From positions 1 to 57,294 of the forward strand of contig CACXEH010000048.1 in NCBI GenBank assembly GCA_902766625.1: 57,294 bases of DNA. Direction: 5' to 3'. Of the stretch, positions 37,232 to 46,685 are shown in pieces (within the stretch, counting starts at the first letter, position 1; each line of letters opens with the position of its first letter). Origin of the DNA: an uncultured Bacteroidales bacterium (GTDB taxonomy: Bacteria > Bacteroidota > Bacteroidia > Bacteroidales > Bacteroidaceae). The notes beneath the pieces were generated by a model, which was not told the origin of the DNA, made no database searches, and worked only from the letters and a program-made list of their open reading frames with translations. The translations under genes were made by a program, and so were the position numbers.

Positions 37232-37864
37232 TCATGCCTTCTTGGAACAATACTTTTTCACTATAAAGAATAACGCTACAAGGGCTACAAGAATACATAT
37301 GCCATATTTAATCGGATCTTCATAGACCTTCAGTGCTTCATTGAGTTGCTCAAACGGTACAAGTTTTTGCAGATACCAACCCAGTCCGGCTAAGACAATG
37401 TTCCACGCTCCTGCGCCTATGGCTGTATAGAGTAAAAAATATCCAAAATTCATCTTCGCGAGACCGGCAGGGATGGAAATGAGCTGACGGATACCTGGTA
37501 TCAAGCGGCCTATTAATGTTGCAATGGCACCTTTGCTGTCAAAATATGCCTCTGCCCTCTCCATCTTTTCCTGATTAAGCAAACAGATATGCCCTAACCT
37601 GCTGTTCACAAATTTATACACAATGGGGCGCCCTACATAGTAAGATACAACATAATTTATCGCAGCACCGATGCAAGAGCCCAATGTCGCAAAAACAATG
37701 ACAAGCGGTATACTCATTTCGCCCTTCTCTGCCGCCATATATGCTGCCGGAGGAACCACTATCTCTGAAGGAAATGGTATGGCAGAACTCTCTACGGCCA
37801 TCAGTATAGTCACATTCAAATAGTTGAGTTCATCCAACAAACCTTGAAACAAATCTGTAAGCAT
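37232..37864 (-). CDS. DedA-family membrane protein
   Basis: 210 residues with five to six hydrophobic segments. DedA/SNARE-associated signatures are the Glu in ESSAIPFPSEIVVPPAAY (first re-entrant loop) and GRLIPGIRQLISIPAGLAKM (the conserved Arg, Pro and Gly residues of the second loop). Members are thought to flip undecaprenyl phosphate or phospholipids across the inner membrane, with roles in envelope integrity and proton gradient. Its start is 8 bp after the glnS stop, so the two are probably co-transcribed. Confidence 0.9.
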   Translation of the reverse strand: MLTDLFQGLLDELNYLNVTILMAVESSAIPFPSEIVVPPAAYMAAEKGEMSIPLVIVFATLGSCIGAAINYVVSYYVGRPIVYKFVNSRLGHICLLNQEKMERAEAYFDSKGAIATLIGRLIPGIRQLISIPAGLAKMNFGYFLLYTAIGAGAWNIVLAGLGWYLQKLVPFEQLNEALKVYEDPIKYGICILVALVALFFIVKKYCSKKA

Positions 37865-37872
37865 AGCTATGA

Positions 37873-39609
37873 TTATTTCTGCATTTTAGCCCATGTATCT
37901 TTCAGGCTAACTGTACGGTTAAACACTAAATGTTCTGGTGTGGAATCCTTATCAGTGCAGAAATATCCTATGCGCTGAAACTGGAAATGATCCAAAGGTT
38001 TGGTATTTGCCAAATACGACTCAACATAGCAACAAGGCCTAATCTCCAGAGAGTTCTCGTTAATCATCTTTTTCATTGCCTCTACGGGCGTCATGTTTTC
38101 TTCTTTCTGGAGCCGTGCCAGTTCGTCACGAGGATTTTCTATTTTCCACAGACGGTCATACATGCGCACTTCTGCCTTAATAGCATGTGCCGTGCTTACC
38201 CAATGGATTGTTCCCTTTACCTTACGGTTGGATTCCGCCTCGCCCGTCTTGGTCTGAGGAATATATTCAGCATATACCTCTTCCACATTGCCTTCTGTAT
38301 CCTTTTTGCATCCAGTGCAAGTCACGATGTAAGCATTTTTCAGACGGACTTCATTACCAGGTGTCAAACGGAAATATTTTTTGGGAGCATCCTCCATAAA
38401 GTCCTCACGCTCTATCCATAGCTCACGGCTGAACGTTATCTTATGACTTCCTGCCTCTGGGTCTTCGGGATTATTAACAGCGTCCAACTCTTCCGTTTTT
38501 CCTTCAGGATAATTAGTAATAACCAGTTTCACAGGATTAACCACTGCCGCCACACGTGTCGCTTTCTTATTCAAATCCTCACGCACAGCCGACTCCATCA
38601 GAGCCATATCGTTCAAAGCGTCATACAGGGTGTAACCTATTCTGTCAACAAACATCCTTATCGCCTCTGGCGTATAACCGCGACGGCGGTATCCGCAGAT
38701 TGTCGGCATACGAGGGTCGTCCCATCCTGAAACTAATCCTTCGTTCACAAGTGCCAGCAGATTACGTTTGCTCAACAAAGTATAGTTTAGGTTCAATTTG
38801 TTGAATTCATATTGTCTTGAGCGGTTATCATCCAAGTCCTCTCCTTTTTTCAACCAGTCGATGAAGAGGTCGTACAAAGCACGATGTGACACGAATTCAA
38901 GCGTGCAAAGCGAATGTGTCACACCCTCAAAGAAATCGCTCTGCCCGTGAGCGAAATCGTACAACGGGTAAGCTTTCCATTTGTCTCCCGTACGATGATG
39001 AGGCGTTTTTACGATACGATAAATCAACGGATCACGGAAGTGCATATTTGGACTCGCCATATCTATCTTGGCACGCAACACCATGGAGCCTTCCTCTAAT
39101 TCACCACTGTTCATCTTGTTGAACAGGGCAAGGCTTTCCTCTATCGGTCTGTCGCGATAGGGACTATTGGTACCGGGTGTCGTCGGAGTACCTTTCTGTG
39201 CGGCTATCTCCTCCGGGGTCTGTTCGTCAACATACGCCTTTCCTTCCTTTATCAATTCCACTGCAAAGTCCCACAACTGCTGAAAGTAGTCTGAAGCATA
39301 GTACACATTCTTCCACTGGAATCCAAGCCATTTGATATCCTCCATAATGGCATCGACATACTCCATATTTTCTTTCGTCGGATTGGTGTCATCAAAACGG
39401 AGATTACATACACCACCGTACTTCTCTGCAATTCCGAAATCCAGACATATTGCCTTGGCATGACCGATATGAAGATATCCGTTAGGCTCTGGCGGGAAAC
39501 GTGTCTGCACGCGACCACCGTTCTTACCTTCTGCCAAATCTTTCTCTACAATCTGTTCTATGAAATTAAGGCTCTTCTTAGAAGCCAACTCTTCATTTTC
39601 TGCCTTCAT
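37873..39609 (-). CDS. glnS: Glutaminyl-tRNA synthetase
   Basis: 578 residues, class I synthetase. The HIGH motif is in PPEPNGYLHIGHAKA (about 41-55), the KMSKS-like motif is LLSKRNLL (near 278), and FDDTNPTKE and GWDDPRMPT are GlnRS/GluRS family residues. The C-terminal anticodon-binding beta-barrels are complete (about 345-578), ending FNRTVSLKDTWAKM. It charges tRNA-Gln directly. It lies 20 bp after the DjlA-like gene and 8 bp before the dedA-family gene. Confidence 0.97.
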   Translation of the reverse strand: MKAENEELASKKSLNFIEQIVEKDLAEGKNGGRVQTRFPPEPNGYLHIGHAKAICLDFGIAEKYGGVCNLRFDDTNPTKENMEYVDAIMEDIKWLGFQWKNVYYASDYFQQLWDFAVELIKEGKAYVDEQTPEEIAAQKGTPTTPGTNSPYRDRPIEESLALFNKMNSGELEEGSMVLRAKIDMASPNMHFRDPLIYRIVKTPHHRTGDKWKAYPLYDFAHGQSDFFEGVTHSLCTLEFVSHRALYDLFIDWLKKGEDLDDNRSRQYEFNKLNLNYTLLSKRNLLALVNEGLVSGWDDPRMPTICGYRRRGYTPEAIRMFVDRIGYTLYDALNDMALMESAVREDLNKKATRVAAVVNPVKLVITNYPEGKTEELDAVNNPEDPEAGSHKITFSRELWIEREDFMEDAPKKYFRLTPGNEVRLKNAYIVTCTGCKKDTEGNVEEVYAEYIPQTKTGEAESNRKVKGTIHWVSTAHAIKAEVRMYDRLWKIENPRDELARLQKEENMTPVEAMKKMINENSLEIRPCCYVESYLANTKPLDHFQFQRIGYFCTDKDSTPEHLVFNRTVSLKDTWAKMQK

Positions 39610-39629
39610 AATTATAATTATTTTATCAT

Positions 39630-40397
39630 TTATCTCATGTTACGGGCTCTGTATATACGTTCTTTCGCCTCATTGATTTCTTGTATTTTACGGGTCGCCG
39701 CTTCTTTTACGTCGTCGCCCAGCGTCGCCACCTTATCAGGATGATATTGTATCACCATCTTACGGTAAGCATGGCGCACTTCCTCATCTGTGGCATCCGG
39801 ACTAATGCCAAGCACTTTGTAGTCGTCTTCAAGACTATTGCCACCCATGGCAAACAGCTGATCCACCACGCCTGGATTGAGACCTAAGGCTGACGCTATC
39901 TGGCGCAAAGCGTCCTGTTCAACTTTGGTCATTGTGCCGTCAGCCTTGGCAACCTCTGCCAAAAAGGATATGAGCTGCAGCCGATGTTCACTTGGCATAG
40001 TCTGGGCTATCCTGCCACAAGCCGCATCCAATTGTGTACGCCACACTGCTTCGCCCTTGCTCTTACGCAAGCTGAAACAGTCTTTCAGTATCTTCTCTCC
40101 CTTCGCTACGGTACTCTCTCCGAAATTCTCGCGGATAAAACGACGCATGAACTCCATCTCCGAGTGCATTATCTTGCCGTCAGCCTGAATGATGTGCGCC
40201 GAGAGTATCATCAGCGAATACATGAAACCTTCTCTTGGGCTTCTGGTTTGGTAGCGGTCATACCGGTCATCCATTGACTTCGGCGATGCGAGCAACATGC
40301 TCTCTATAGCCGAACCAATCAGGTAGCCCATCACACCGCCCCAAAAACGGCCATACATAAAGCCGACCAGCGCACAAAACCACTTCACATAGCCCAT
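39630..40397 (-). CDS. djlA: DjlA-like membrane-anchored DnaJ co-chaperone
   Basis: 255 residues in the DjlA order. A glycine-rich N-terminal membrane segment (MGYVKWFCALVGFMYG and GVMGYLIG) is followed by a TerB-like helical domain (about 55-170, with QADGKIMHSEMEFM and KADGTMTKVEQDAL) and a C-terminal J domain (about 190-255, YKVLGISPDATDEEVRHAY and the HPD tripeptide near 224). It recruits DnaK at the inner membrane. It follows the GH78 gene by 12 bp and precedes glnS by 20 bp. Confidence 0.88.
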   Translation of the reverse strand: MGYVKWFCALVGFMYGRFWGGVMGYLIGSAIESMLLASPKSMDDRYDRYQTRSPREGFMYSLMILSAHIIQADGKIMHSEMEFMRRFIRENFGESTVAKGEKILKDCFSLRKSKGEAVWRTQLDAACGRIAQTMPSEHRLQLISFLAEVAKADGTMTKVEQDALRQIASALGLNPGVVDQLFAMGGNSLEDDYKVLGISPDATDEEVRHAYRKMVIQYHPDKVATLGDDVKEAATRKIQEINEAKERIYRARNMR

Positions 40398-40409
40398 TCC
40401 TGTCTTTTT

Positions 40410-42590
40410 TTACATCGTGAACGAATGCTTACCTGCCGTCAGACGTTTCGTTCTGCCTTTCCATTTTACGTCCGCCGTCGTACCTTCTGGTACAGTTACT
40501 TTCAGTTTGAGGCTTCCGGCATTTTCCTTCAATCTTAACTCTATCTTGCCATATTTTGTCACAAGACTTGTGTTAACCCATTTCAAACCGCAAAGGTTGG
40601 GCGCTATGTCAAATGTCTTAAAGCCGGGAGAGGTCGGTTTGATACCACACACATTACGGCCCAGTATGACAGTCATGCTACTTGCCCAAGCGTGATTGGT
40701 TCCGCCGTAGCCTTTATAGTCCCAAAACTCAAAGACAGTCGTCTCATCCTTGAAGGACATCATATTGGAGTATTGTTGTCTGGCACGCTTCAGCGCCTCT
40801 TCGCCTTTGCCCATTTTGAACAACGCTTCTTGTACATACATCTCCAGAAGCGGGCTTGCGTAATGATTGGTCTTAAATATTTCCAAAAGTGCCGGATATT
40901 TATCCGGTTTGGCCAAACCGCTCACCACAGCCAGAGCCTGGGCACGGTCATCGTCTTCACCTTTATAGCCATCAGAGCGGTAACTTGTACCCTTCCAGTA
41001 TTTTTTATCAAAATTCTGCTCCATTCTTTCCAGCATCGCCAGCAAGTCCTTCTCGTCGCCTTCTTTGCCCAATATTTCTGCAAAACGCTGCTCTGCTTTC
41101 AGTGCCATGTAATACCATTCTGCCGTTATCAGACCAAGGTCAATATTTGTACCCCAGTCTGCCCAACTCCAGCCGCCTTTGCGCTCTTTGGCAAATCCGT
41201 CATCGTCGATTTTCCACACTTCATGGAGGTATTTACGTATGCGGGGGTAGAACGGGTCTATAAAGCTCTTATCTCCACTGTAATAATATTGTGAGTAAAA
41301 GCCGTACAATCCGACAGACATCAGCATCTGGCACGGCAACTCCTTCGTCCAGTTACCTGCCGGAATCGGTGAATAAATCACACCGTCGGGTTTTTGCCAG
41401 TTCATCAGTTCGTGCATTCCCTTTTCTATCAATTTCCACGATGACGGCGTCAACACATAAAAATTCTCATGGATATCGTTCACCATGTCGCCCCACCACT
41501 GGGCACGCTCACGGTCCGGACAATCAAAATAAGTGTCACGCATATTCACGTAAAGAGTGCGTGCCGAGCGCTTCCACAGTTCGTTCCAGAAGGGGTCATC
41601 ACACTCAAACGAACCTGCTATCTCCGTGTCGTAACCCGACTCTCTGTACTTCACATCAAGCACCTCCACGCCTTCGGGCACAGTATACTCAACCCAGTTT
41701 CCGTTCATCCAACCAAGACTCTCATATTCCTGCACACCGTCGCGAGTGATGTATTCTCCGCGAACAGACTTCTCGCCCGGCTTGTCAAAGCAGTCCGTGC
41801 GCATGTCTATCACCTTGCCGGCTTTTGCCCTTACCTTAAGATATGGTGTCACCTGGGCATCGTATGGCAGTTTGCACCGCAACGTGCGTTGCTCAGCATT
41901 ATACTCTTTTGAGAGATATTTTGTCAGTTTGCTATATTTGAATAACGGAATCGGTCGCTTCACCAGCTTGCCGTAGATACTGTTTTCTGCCTTGGCATCC
42001 AGTATTTTTGCAGCAGGAAAATGCTTACTGTAGCTTACGGCATACCATTGTCCCATATCTTTACGACCGTCAAAACTGATAGCGCTCTCCGGCAAGCGGT
42101 AGTTCGGCACGTCTTTCTCCGCCGTACCGTACGCATCATATACTGTTGCCTCCCATGTATTGTCAGACAATATATTCACATTGTCGCTTTGGGCATCAAA
42201 CAGCAGCCCGGCATATCCGCTATTTTTATGGCTGAAACCTTCTTTTCCGAAGAAGCAGGTCAAGACGGCTATCGTGTTGTTTCCTGTTTTCAGATATGGC
42301 TTTATGTCCACTTCGTCGTAATAGGTGTCCTCGGGCGATGGTCCGCGTTTCAGACCGCCTTCAAACACAATCATCTCGCCGTTTACCCACAGCCAGTACT
42401 TGGAGTCCACGGCAATACGTGCCGTCATTTGCTGCGGCTTTGCTTTCAGGTTCACTGTCTTGCGGAACACCTGCCATGTGTTTACTTTGTCCGTGCAGTT
42501 CTGCGCCGCTATCCACTGCGCCTTCCATTCTACGGCTTGCGCATGAAGTCCGCATACTGCCATAATTACAACTAATATCAGTCTTCTCAT
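40410..42590 (-). CDS. Exported GH78-type alpha-L-rhamnosidase
   Basis: 726 residues with a signal peptide (MRRLILVVIMAVCGLHAQA). An N-terminal beta-sandwich with WIAAQN, FRKTVNLK and YWLWVNGE precedes an (alpha/alpha)6 barrel. The barrel has DCPDRERAQWWGDMVND (about 360-376, the GH78 acid-base region), WADWGTNIDLG and GGTNHAWASS. A C-terminal beta-sandwich ends the protein. It releases terminal rhamnose from plant polysaccharides or glycosides; some members have other activities. The ATG (42590) overlaps the open frame of the SGNH gene upstream by 230 bp, and a single extra A upstream would turn this into a 4-bp ATGA overlap (see findings). Confidence 0.88.
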   Translation of the reverse strand: MRRLILVVIMAVCGLHAQAVEWKAQWIAAQNCTDKVNTWQVFRKTVNLKAKPQQMTARIAVDSKYWLWVNGEMIVFEGGLKRGPSPEDTYYDEVDIKPYLKTGNNTIAVLTCFFGKEGFSHKNSGYAGLLFDAQSDNVNILSDNTWEATVYDAYGTAEKDVPNYRLPESAISFDGRKDMGQWYAVSYSKHFPAAKILDAKAENSIYGKLVKRPIPLFKYSKLTKYLSKEYNAEQRTLRCKLPYDAQVTPYLKVRAKAGKVIDMRTDCFDKPGEKSVRGEYITRDGVQEYESLGWMNGNWVEYTVPEGVEVLDVKYRESGYDTEIAGSFECDDPFWNELWKRSARTLYVNMRDTYFDCPDRERAQWWGDMVNDIHENFYVLTPSSWKLIEKGMHELMNWQKPDGVIYSPIPAGNWTKELPCQMLMSVGLYGFYSQYYYSGDKSFIDPFYPRIRKYLHEVWKIDDDGFAKERKGGWSWADWGTNIDLGLITAEWYYMALKAEQRFAEILGKEGDEKDLLAMLERMEQNFDKKYWKGTSYRSDGYKGEDDDRAQALAVVSGLAKPDKYPALLEIFKTNHYASPLLEMYVQEALFKMGKGEEALKRARQQYSNMMSFKDETTVFEFWDYKGYGGTNHAWASSMTVILGRNVCGIKPTSPGFKTFDIAPNLCGLKWVNTSLVTKYGKIELRLKENAGSLKLKVTVPEGTTADVKWKGRTKRLTAGKHSFTM

Positions 42591-43494
42591 TGCTTTTGTT
42601 GTTTCTTGGTTTTTTAAGGACTTTATCCACCATTTTCTGTAATCTCCTCATCTCTTGCTTTGAAGCCAGAATTTGAGGGTAATTCGTATCCCCGCACTCC
42701 TTGTAATGCTTCGCTACAAAGAGTTTCGTAGGCATTACCTTTTCCACGAAGTCATACGGCTGCCCCACGGCACTCTCGCCCGTCAAGGCACAATAAGCCA
42801 TCAGTGCGGTCAAATAGCCTGATAACGGGTTGGGATGATGACGGTCGCCATTGTTTTTTATAAATGTCGTAGGCTGGTAATCAAATTTACTTCCTTTCAG
42901 CCTTGCGAGTCCCTCGGTCAAGTCATACGCCACCTCGCCCCAAGGCACCACTGTCACACCCATTCTGTCCAATTCCGGCAAGCGGTTCAGTATGTTACAG
43001 TGTTGGCGATAATATGTGTAGGTATGCACCAAGTAATAAAACTTCGTCTTAGGATTACTGAATTCCCTCATCACGGCTTTAACATCATCCATAAAAAGTT
43101 TGTTGTCCGCCCCCGCCTCAGAGAGAAACACCGCGTCAATGTCATTCAAGGGCACGCTGTCCAGAAGATATGTCCCCAAACCGGGACAATGGTGATGAAC
43201 CTTTTTGTGGAGATTCTGAGACAGACAACCCTTCTTCGTGAAATCCCTGAGGTAATGCCCGCCATAGGTGCAATCGTACACTTCAGTATGCTCACCATGA
43301 GACTTGCATATCTGGTAGAACATCCCTTCGTCCAAGTGTCTCTGATTGCCGTCCTGCACGCAGCCACCATAATAGATAAAGGAGTTGCCGATGAAAACGA
43401 CCTTCTTGCCGTCAAGGCTCAGACGGGATTTCGCACATAGTGACACGCACATAAATGCCATAATCAAAACTGCCGGGAAGAGTTTTTTTCTCAT
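42361..43494 (-). CDS. Exported SGNH-type hydrolase with a likely frameshifted C-terminus
   Basis: 377 residues as read. A signal peptide (cleavage near 21) is followed by an SGNH fold: GNSF with Ser38 (KVVFIGNSFIYY), LSEAGADN in the second block, and the D-x-x-H block DRHHPNPLSGYLTA. Such proteins are often carbohydrate esterases. The last 76 or so residues (from NEKTDIS) are read from within the downstream GH78 gene in another frame and look random. A run of six A's at 42610-42615 (minus strand) precedes this tail. One more A would give the ending KKTKKQQKQ and a TGA overlapping the GH78 start. The natural protein is thus probably about 303 residues. A promoter lies at 43512-43519. Confidence 0.72.
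   Translation of the reverse strand: MRKKLFPAVLIMAFMCVSLCAKSRLSLDGKKVVFIGNSFIYYGGCVQDGNQRHLDEGMFYQICKSHGEHTEVYDCTYGGHYLRDFTKKGCLSQNLHKKVHHHCPGLGTYLLDSVPLNDIDAVFLSEAGADNKLFMDDVKAVMREFSNPKTKFYYLVHTYTYYRQHCNILNRLPELDRMGVTVVPWGEVAYDLTEGLARLKGSKFDYQPTTFIKNNGDRHHPNPLSGYLTALMAYCALTGESAVGQPYDFVEKVMPTKLFVAKHYKECGDTNYPQILASKQEMRRLQKMVDKVLKKPRNNKSNEKTDISCNYGSMRTSCASRRMEGAVDSGAELHGQSKHMAGVPQDSEPESKAAANDGTYCRGLQVLAVGKRRDDCV
42610..42615 (-). other. A6 tract at the probable frameshift between the SGNH and GH78 genes
   Basis: A run of six A's on the minus strand inside CTTAAAAAACC. Adding one base changes the SGNH reading frame so that it ends at TGA 42589-42587, overlapping the GH78 ATG (ATGA). Confidence 0.5.
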
Positions 43495-43511
43495 TATAAA
43501 TTATTTTAACA

Positions 43512-43519
43512 CAAAGATA
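43512..43519 (-). promoter_or_regulatory. -7 box of the SGNH-GH78-djlA-glnS run
   Basis: The minus strand reads TATCTTTG, 17 bp before the SGNH ATG at 43494, an exact TAnnTTTG match. Confidence 0.6.
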
Positions 43520-43752
43520 ACTATAATTTTACAATTACTTCCTCCATATACTCCACGAAATCCACATAAAAAACACAATCTTTACGTTAAAGCCATATAA
43601 TGGTTTAATGCCATATGGCAATTTTTCTCTCAAAGGAGACAGACTACAGCTTCAACGGCGAGAGGGAAATTTTCTCCGGAACAAACATAAGTGTCATTCC
43701 TGACGCACTCTGCGCCAGATTGAGCTGGAACGCAGTGTTGCTCCTGCCTGAT

Positions 43753-43866
43753 ATCTCTTCCGTTCCATCCAATGGAACTTACATTCTAAAGGATGGAACA
43801 TATATTCCACAGGGCAGAACTTACATTCCATCCTATGGAACGAAAAACATACCGACGAAATAACAA
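43753..43866 (+). repeat. 21-bp-period dyad element, copy D
   Basis: Units start at 43753, 43774, 43795, 43816 and 43837, all 21 bp apart, making this the longest copy. Dyads include GGAAC-ATAT-ATTCC (43795) and AGAAC-TTAC-ATTCC (43816). The tail after the last GGAAC reads GAAAAACATACCGACGAAA, close to copies B and C. The element is about 140 bp before the -7 box of the small lipoprotein gene, to which it points. The rest of 43495-44060 is AT-rich; an open frame across the repeat at 43615-43863 has no support as a gene. Confidence 0.75.
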
Positions 43867-44004
43867 CCGTCTCACCACATACAGGCGTTTATTTTCACGC
43901 AACATCTTAAAAAATTTCATCCCCCGACAAGGAAAGATTTACATCCAGAGAAAGAAAAAGCGTTACTTTTTACTGTTTATCAATATGTTATAAAAATATT
44001 TATA

Positions 44005-44012
44005 TATCTTTG
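44005..44012 (+). promoter_or_regulatory. -7 box of the small lipoprotein gene
   Basis: TATCTTTG, exact TAnnTTTG, 48 bp before the ATG at 44061. Confidence 0.6.
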
Positions 44013-44060
44013 TAAACGATACGATTTCTATTTTTTATTAACCCCAAAATTCTTTCATTT

Positions 44061-44438
44061 ATGAAGTATCTATTGAGTATTGTTTGTGCTATGCTTATCA
44101 GCACATGTTTTGTTTCCTGCGGCAACAAAGGAACAACAGAGAATCCGGTAAAAGCCGAAAAGACTACCAACGAGGAAGTTACAGACGAAGGTACGCCTGA
44201 AAGCAAACAAGCCATTGCCGAGGCAGAAGCCTTCCTTGACTGGATTGCAGACCTCGAGAAGAAAGACAAAGAAGGTAAGTTGAGCGACAATGAAAAAATA
44301 GAGGCGCTCACTGAACTTCTGAAAAAGAATGAAGAGTGGGATAAGAAATTCAAGCACCTCAAAGAAAGCGATTTCACTCCTGCACAATGGAAACGCATGC
44401 AGGAAATAAAGGAAAAAATAAAGGTAACGGTGAATTGA
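44061..44438 (+). CDS. Small predicted lipoprotein
   Basis: 125 residues. The signal peptide MKYLLSIVCAMLISTCFVSC ends in a lipobox-like FVSC with Cys20. The mature part begins with a Thr/Glu-rich linker (about 21-48) and then forms a predicted pair of charged helices (about 50-125, many K, E and L). No named domain was recognised. It is transcribed alone from its own promoter and ends at a hairpin. Small helical lipoproteins of this kind are common in the Bacteroidales outer membrane, but a role is not evident. Confidence 0.75.
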   Translation: MKYLLSIVCAMLISTCFVSCGNKGTTENPVKAEKTTNEEVTDEGTPESKQAIAEAEAFLDWIADLEKKDKEGKLSDNEKIEALTELLKKNEEWDKKFKHLKESDFTPAQWKRMQEIKEKIKVTVN

Positions 44439-44467
44439 CCTGCCAAGCTTTTATATCAGATTATCAT

Positions 44468-44520
44468 AAGGAAAGCCAACTTCTGCAACCTATTGGGTAT
44501 GCCTGAAGTTGGCTTTCCTT
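44468..44520. terminator. Bidirectional terminator hairpin
   Basis: Perfect 16-bp arms (44468-44483 and 44505-44520) enclose a 21-base loop that itself contains short complementary segments. It lies between the convergent lipoprotein (+) and Ca2+/Na+ exchanger (-) genes. Confidence 0.8.
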
Positions 44521-44536
44521 ATTCGTTTCTCACAGT

Positions 44537-45481
44537 CTACGCCGTGAAGACAATCCATGCCATATATGCGAAAAAGACAGACATCATTATCCATCCTTCG
44601 CCACGGCTGATGCGGAAACGGCTATAACAGAAGAGCCACATCAGCAGGACACTGCCATTCATCATCACATAATCCAGCTGAGTAATGCCGTTAGTGGCCA
44701 TCGGACAGATTACGCCCGTCAGGCCAAGTATGAACAGGATATTGTAAACGCAACTGCCCACAACATTACCTATGGCCAAGGCAGACTGCCCCTTGCGCGC
44801 AGCCACGACACTGGTCGCCAATTCCGGCAACGACGTGCCCCCGGCCACAATAGTCAAGCCGACAACAACATCGCTGACACCCAGAAAGACAGCTACGGCC
44901 GATGCTCCCCTGACAAACAACGAACTGCATACGACAAGACACAGCAACCCGATGAGGATATACAATATGCTGCGCCCTGTGCCATATACTTTTATTTCTG
45001 TCGCTTCGCCCTCTACCCCATTCGGGGTTTTGTGGCCGAGACGGATCATGTAGATAACAAACACTATCAGGCCTGCCAACATGACGCAACCGTCAAGAAC
45101 GGATATTTTGCCGTCGAGACAGAGCAAAGTGAGCAACAGCGAAGAAAGAAGGACTATAGGCATATCGCGACGTACAGTGCCGGGATTGATACTGACCACA
45201 CATACGGCTGCCGATGCGCCGACAATGAGCAGAATATTAAAGATATTGCTTCCGATAATATTGGCCACAGCCATTGCCGTGCTACCCTGAATGGCAGACA
45301 TGAGACTGACAAACATCTCCGGGGCAGACGTGCCGAATGCCACTATGGTCAGCCCGACAACCATTTGCGATATATTAAACTTGCGCGCCAAACTTGCCGC
45401 GCCGTCAGTAAAACGGTCAGCGCCCCATATAACACCTACCGCTCCTATAAGGATAAAGATTATTGCTTGTAATATCATCAT
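44537..45481 (-). CDS. Ca2+/Na+ antiporter of the CaCA family
   Basis: 314 residues with about ten membrane segments in two inverted halves. The alpha repeats are GLTIVAFGTSAPEMFVS with NIIGSNIFNILLIVG (first half) and GLTIVAGGTSLPELATSVVAARKG with NVVGSCVYNILFILG (second half), the usual YrbG pattern. It exchanges calcium or a similar cation for sodium or protons across the inner membrane. It lies 49 bp after the DUF6057-like gene at the end of the PBP1A run; the -7 box is not clear. Confidence 0.92.
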   Translation of the reverse strand: MMILQAIIFILIGAVGVIWGADRFTDGAASLARKFNISQMVVGLTIVAFGTSAPEMFVSLMSAIQGSTAMAVANIIGSNIFNILLIVGASAAVCVVSINPGTVRRDMPIVLLSSLLLTLLCLDGKISVLDGCVMLAGLIVFVIYMIRLGHKTPNGVEGEATEIKVYGTGRSILYILIGLLCLVVCSSLFVRGASAVAVFLGVSDVVVGLTIVAGGTSLPELATSVVAARKGQSALAIGNVVGSCVYNILFILGLTGVICPMATNGITQLDYVMMNGSVLLMWLFCYSRFRISRGEGWIMMSVFFAYMAWIVFTA

Positions 45482-45530
45482 TTTGCTTGTGATTATTATC
45501 TATGTTCTCAGTTGTTGCACCCAATCCGCT

Positions 45531-46685
45531 CTAATTTCTATAATAATAGTGCCACCAATATGTATTGCCGTAATTACGGCGCAAATAGTTCTTACGGATG
45601 CGTTTGTCGGAATATTGACGTGCCATCTCCTTGAAATCTTTGAAATTGACTTCAGTTTGGTTGCTGTTGAATATGATTTGCGGATCAAGTGATACCGTTT
45701 TATACAACACCAGTGCCTCGCGGTAATAGCGCGGCAGATTGCCTTGCTGCTCAGCCTGCTTGATATCATAAAAACGTGGTAGCCAGTGGGCAAACGCGCC
45801 AAGGTCTTTCTTAATCAGCAATGTACACAGCCAATAATCAGCCAACGGAGTGCGCGTCAATGTGTCGGCCTGTAAAATCTGACGATGCAGTGCTTCAAGG
45901 GTGGATTGTTCTTTCGGCAAATAACCCAGAAAAGCCTTGACGCTGTCAAGAGGATAAATCATCACTTCCTTGTCGGTCTCATGAAGGAATAAATCGGTAT
46001 TTCCAGGCACTAAAGGATATTCAAACAAATGCTCTCCCATTGAATTGTCACGCGCCATAGCATAACAACGGAGCGCTAAAAGCCTCTGGCTTGTATAAGA
46101 CTCCTTGCCGGCAACCTTCAATGCGGATTTAACATTATTCTTATTGAGAAAACGCTGTGTCTTCAACTCATAATGGAACACATCGTCCGTATTGGTCATG
46201 AAAGTCGTAAACAGAAATAATAGCAAAAACACTATAAGATTAGGAATTAGCAGCGTGAGGAAGTCATCGTCCTTTCTTACGCTGTTTTTCAGATGGCTGA
46301 TAAAGGGTATATACAATAGTAATACAAGACCCAAGATTCCTGCTTTAAGGACACTGAACCGCGGCTCACAAATAGTGATAAGTATCATCAACAGGAACAA
46401 CGGAACAAAGGATAAGGCATGATAACGCCCTTTCAAACGGAACAACTTGTTCAGCCCAATCTTTATCAATAACAATATTGCGACAAGAGCAATGACGACC
46501 AGACCCATACAGCCACCAAAGTTAATTCCAAAAATATTTTGTAAGAACAATTGTAGCAAGTCCACCATGATGCCATACAAAAACACAAAAGCATAAATGG
46601 TAAACAATATGTAGTTGAACGCATGGACAGCGTGCACGTCACCTTGGAAATGATTTCTCCAAAAACGCCGGATAGTTTCTTTCAT
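45531..46685 (-). CDS. Membrane protein with helical C-terminal domain (DUF6057-like)
   Basis: 384 residues. The N-terminal half (about 20-165) has five hydrophobic segments, and the C-terminal half is soluble, helical and TPR-like, with many A-L-R-C-Y-A-M-A-type helices. The end is an odd run of aromatic and basic residues (YWWHYYYRN). I believe it belongs to a DUF6057-type Bacteroidales family but this is from memory. The ATG overlaps the glgB stop by 4 bp, so translation is probably coupled. Its function is unknown. Confidence 0.72.
   Translation of the reverse strand: MKETIRRFWRNHFQGDVHAVHAFNYILFTIYAFVFLYGIMVDLLQLFLQNIFGINFGGCMGLVVIALVAILLLIKIGLNKLFRLKGRYHALSFVPLFLLMILITICEPRFSVLKAGILGLVLLLYIPFISHLKNSVRKDDDFLTLLIPNLIVFLLLFLFTTFMTNTDDVFHYELKTQRFLNKNNVKSALKVAGKESYTSQRLLALRCYAMARDNSMGEHLFEYPLVPGNTDLFLHETDKEVMIYPLDSVKAFLGYLPKEQSTLEALHRQILQADTLTRTPLADYWLCTLLIKKDLGAFAHWLPRFYDIKQAEQQGNLPRYYREALVLYKTVSLDPQIIFNSNQTEVNFKDFKEMARQYSDKRIRKNYLRRNYGNTYWWHYYYRN

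Noticed and set aside
43615-43863. 82-codon open frame across repeat copy D
   Set aside because: The frame is explained by the 21-bp repeat, has no promoter or ribosome site, and no matching start exists in the other copies.
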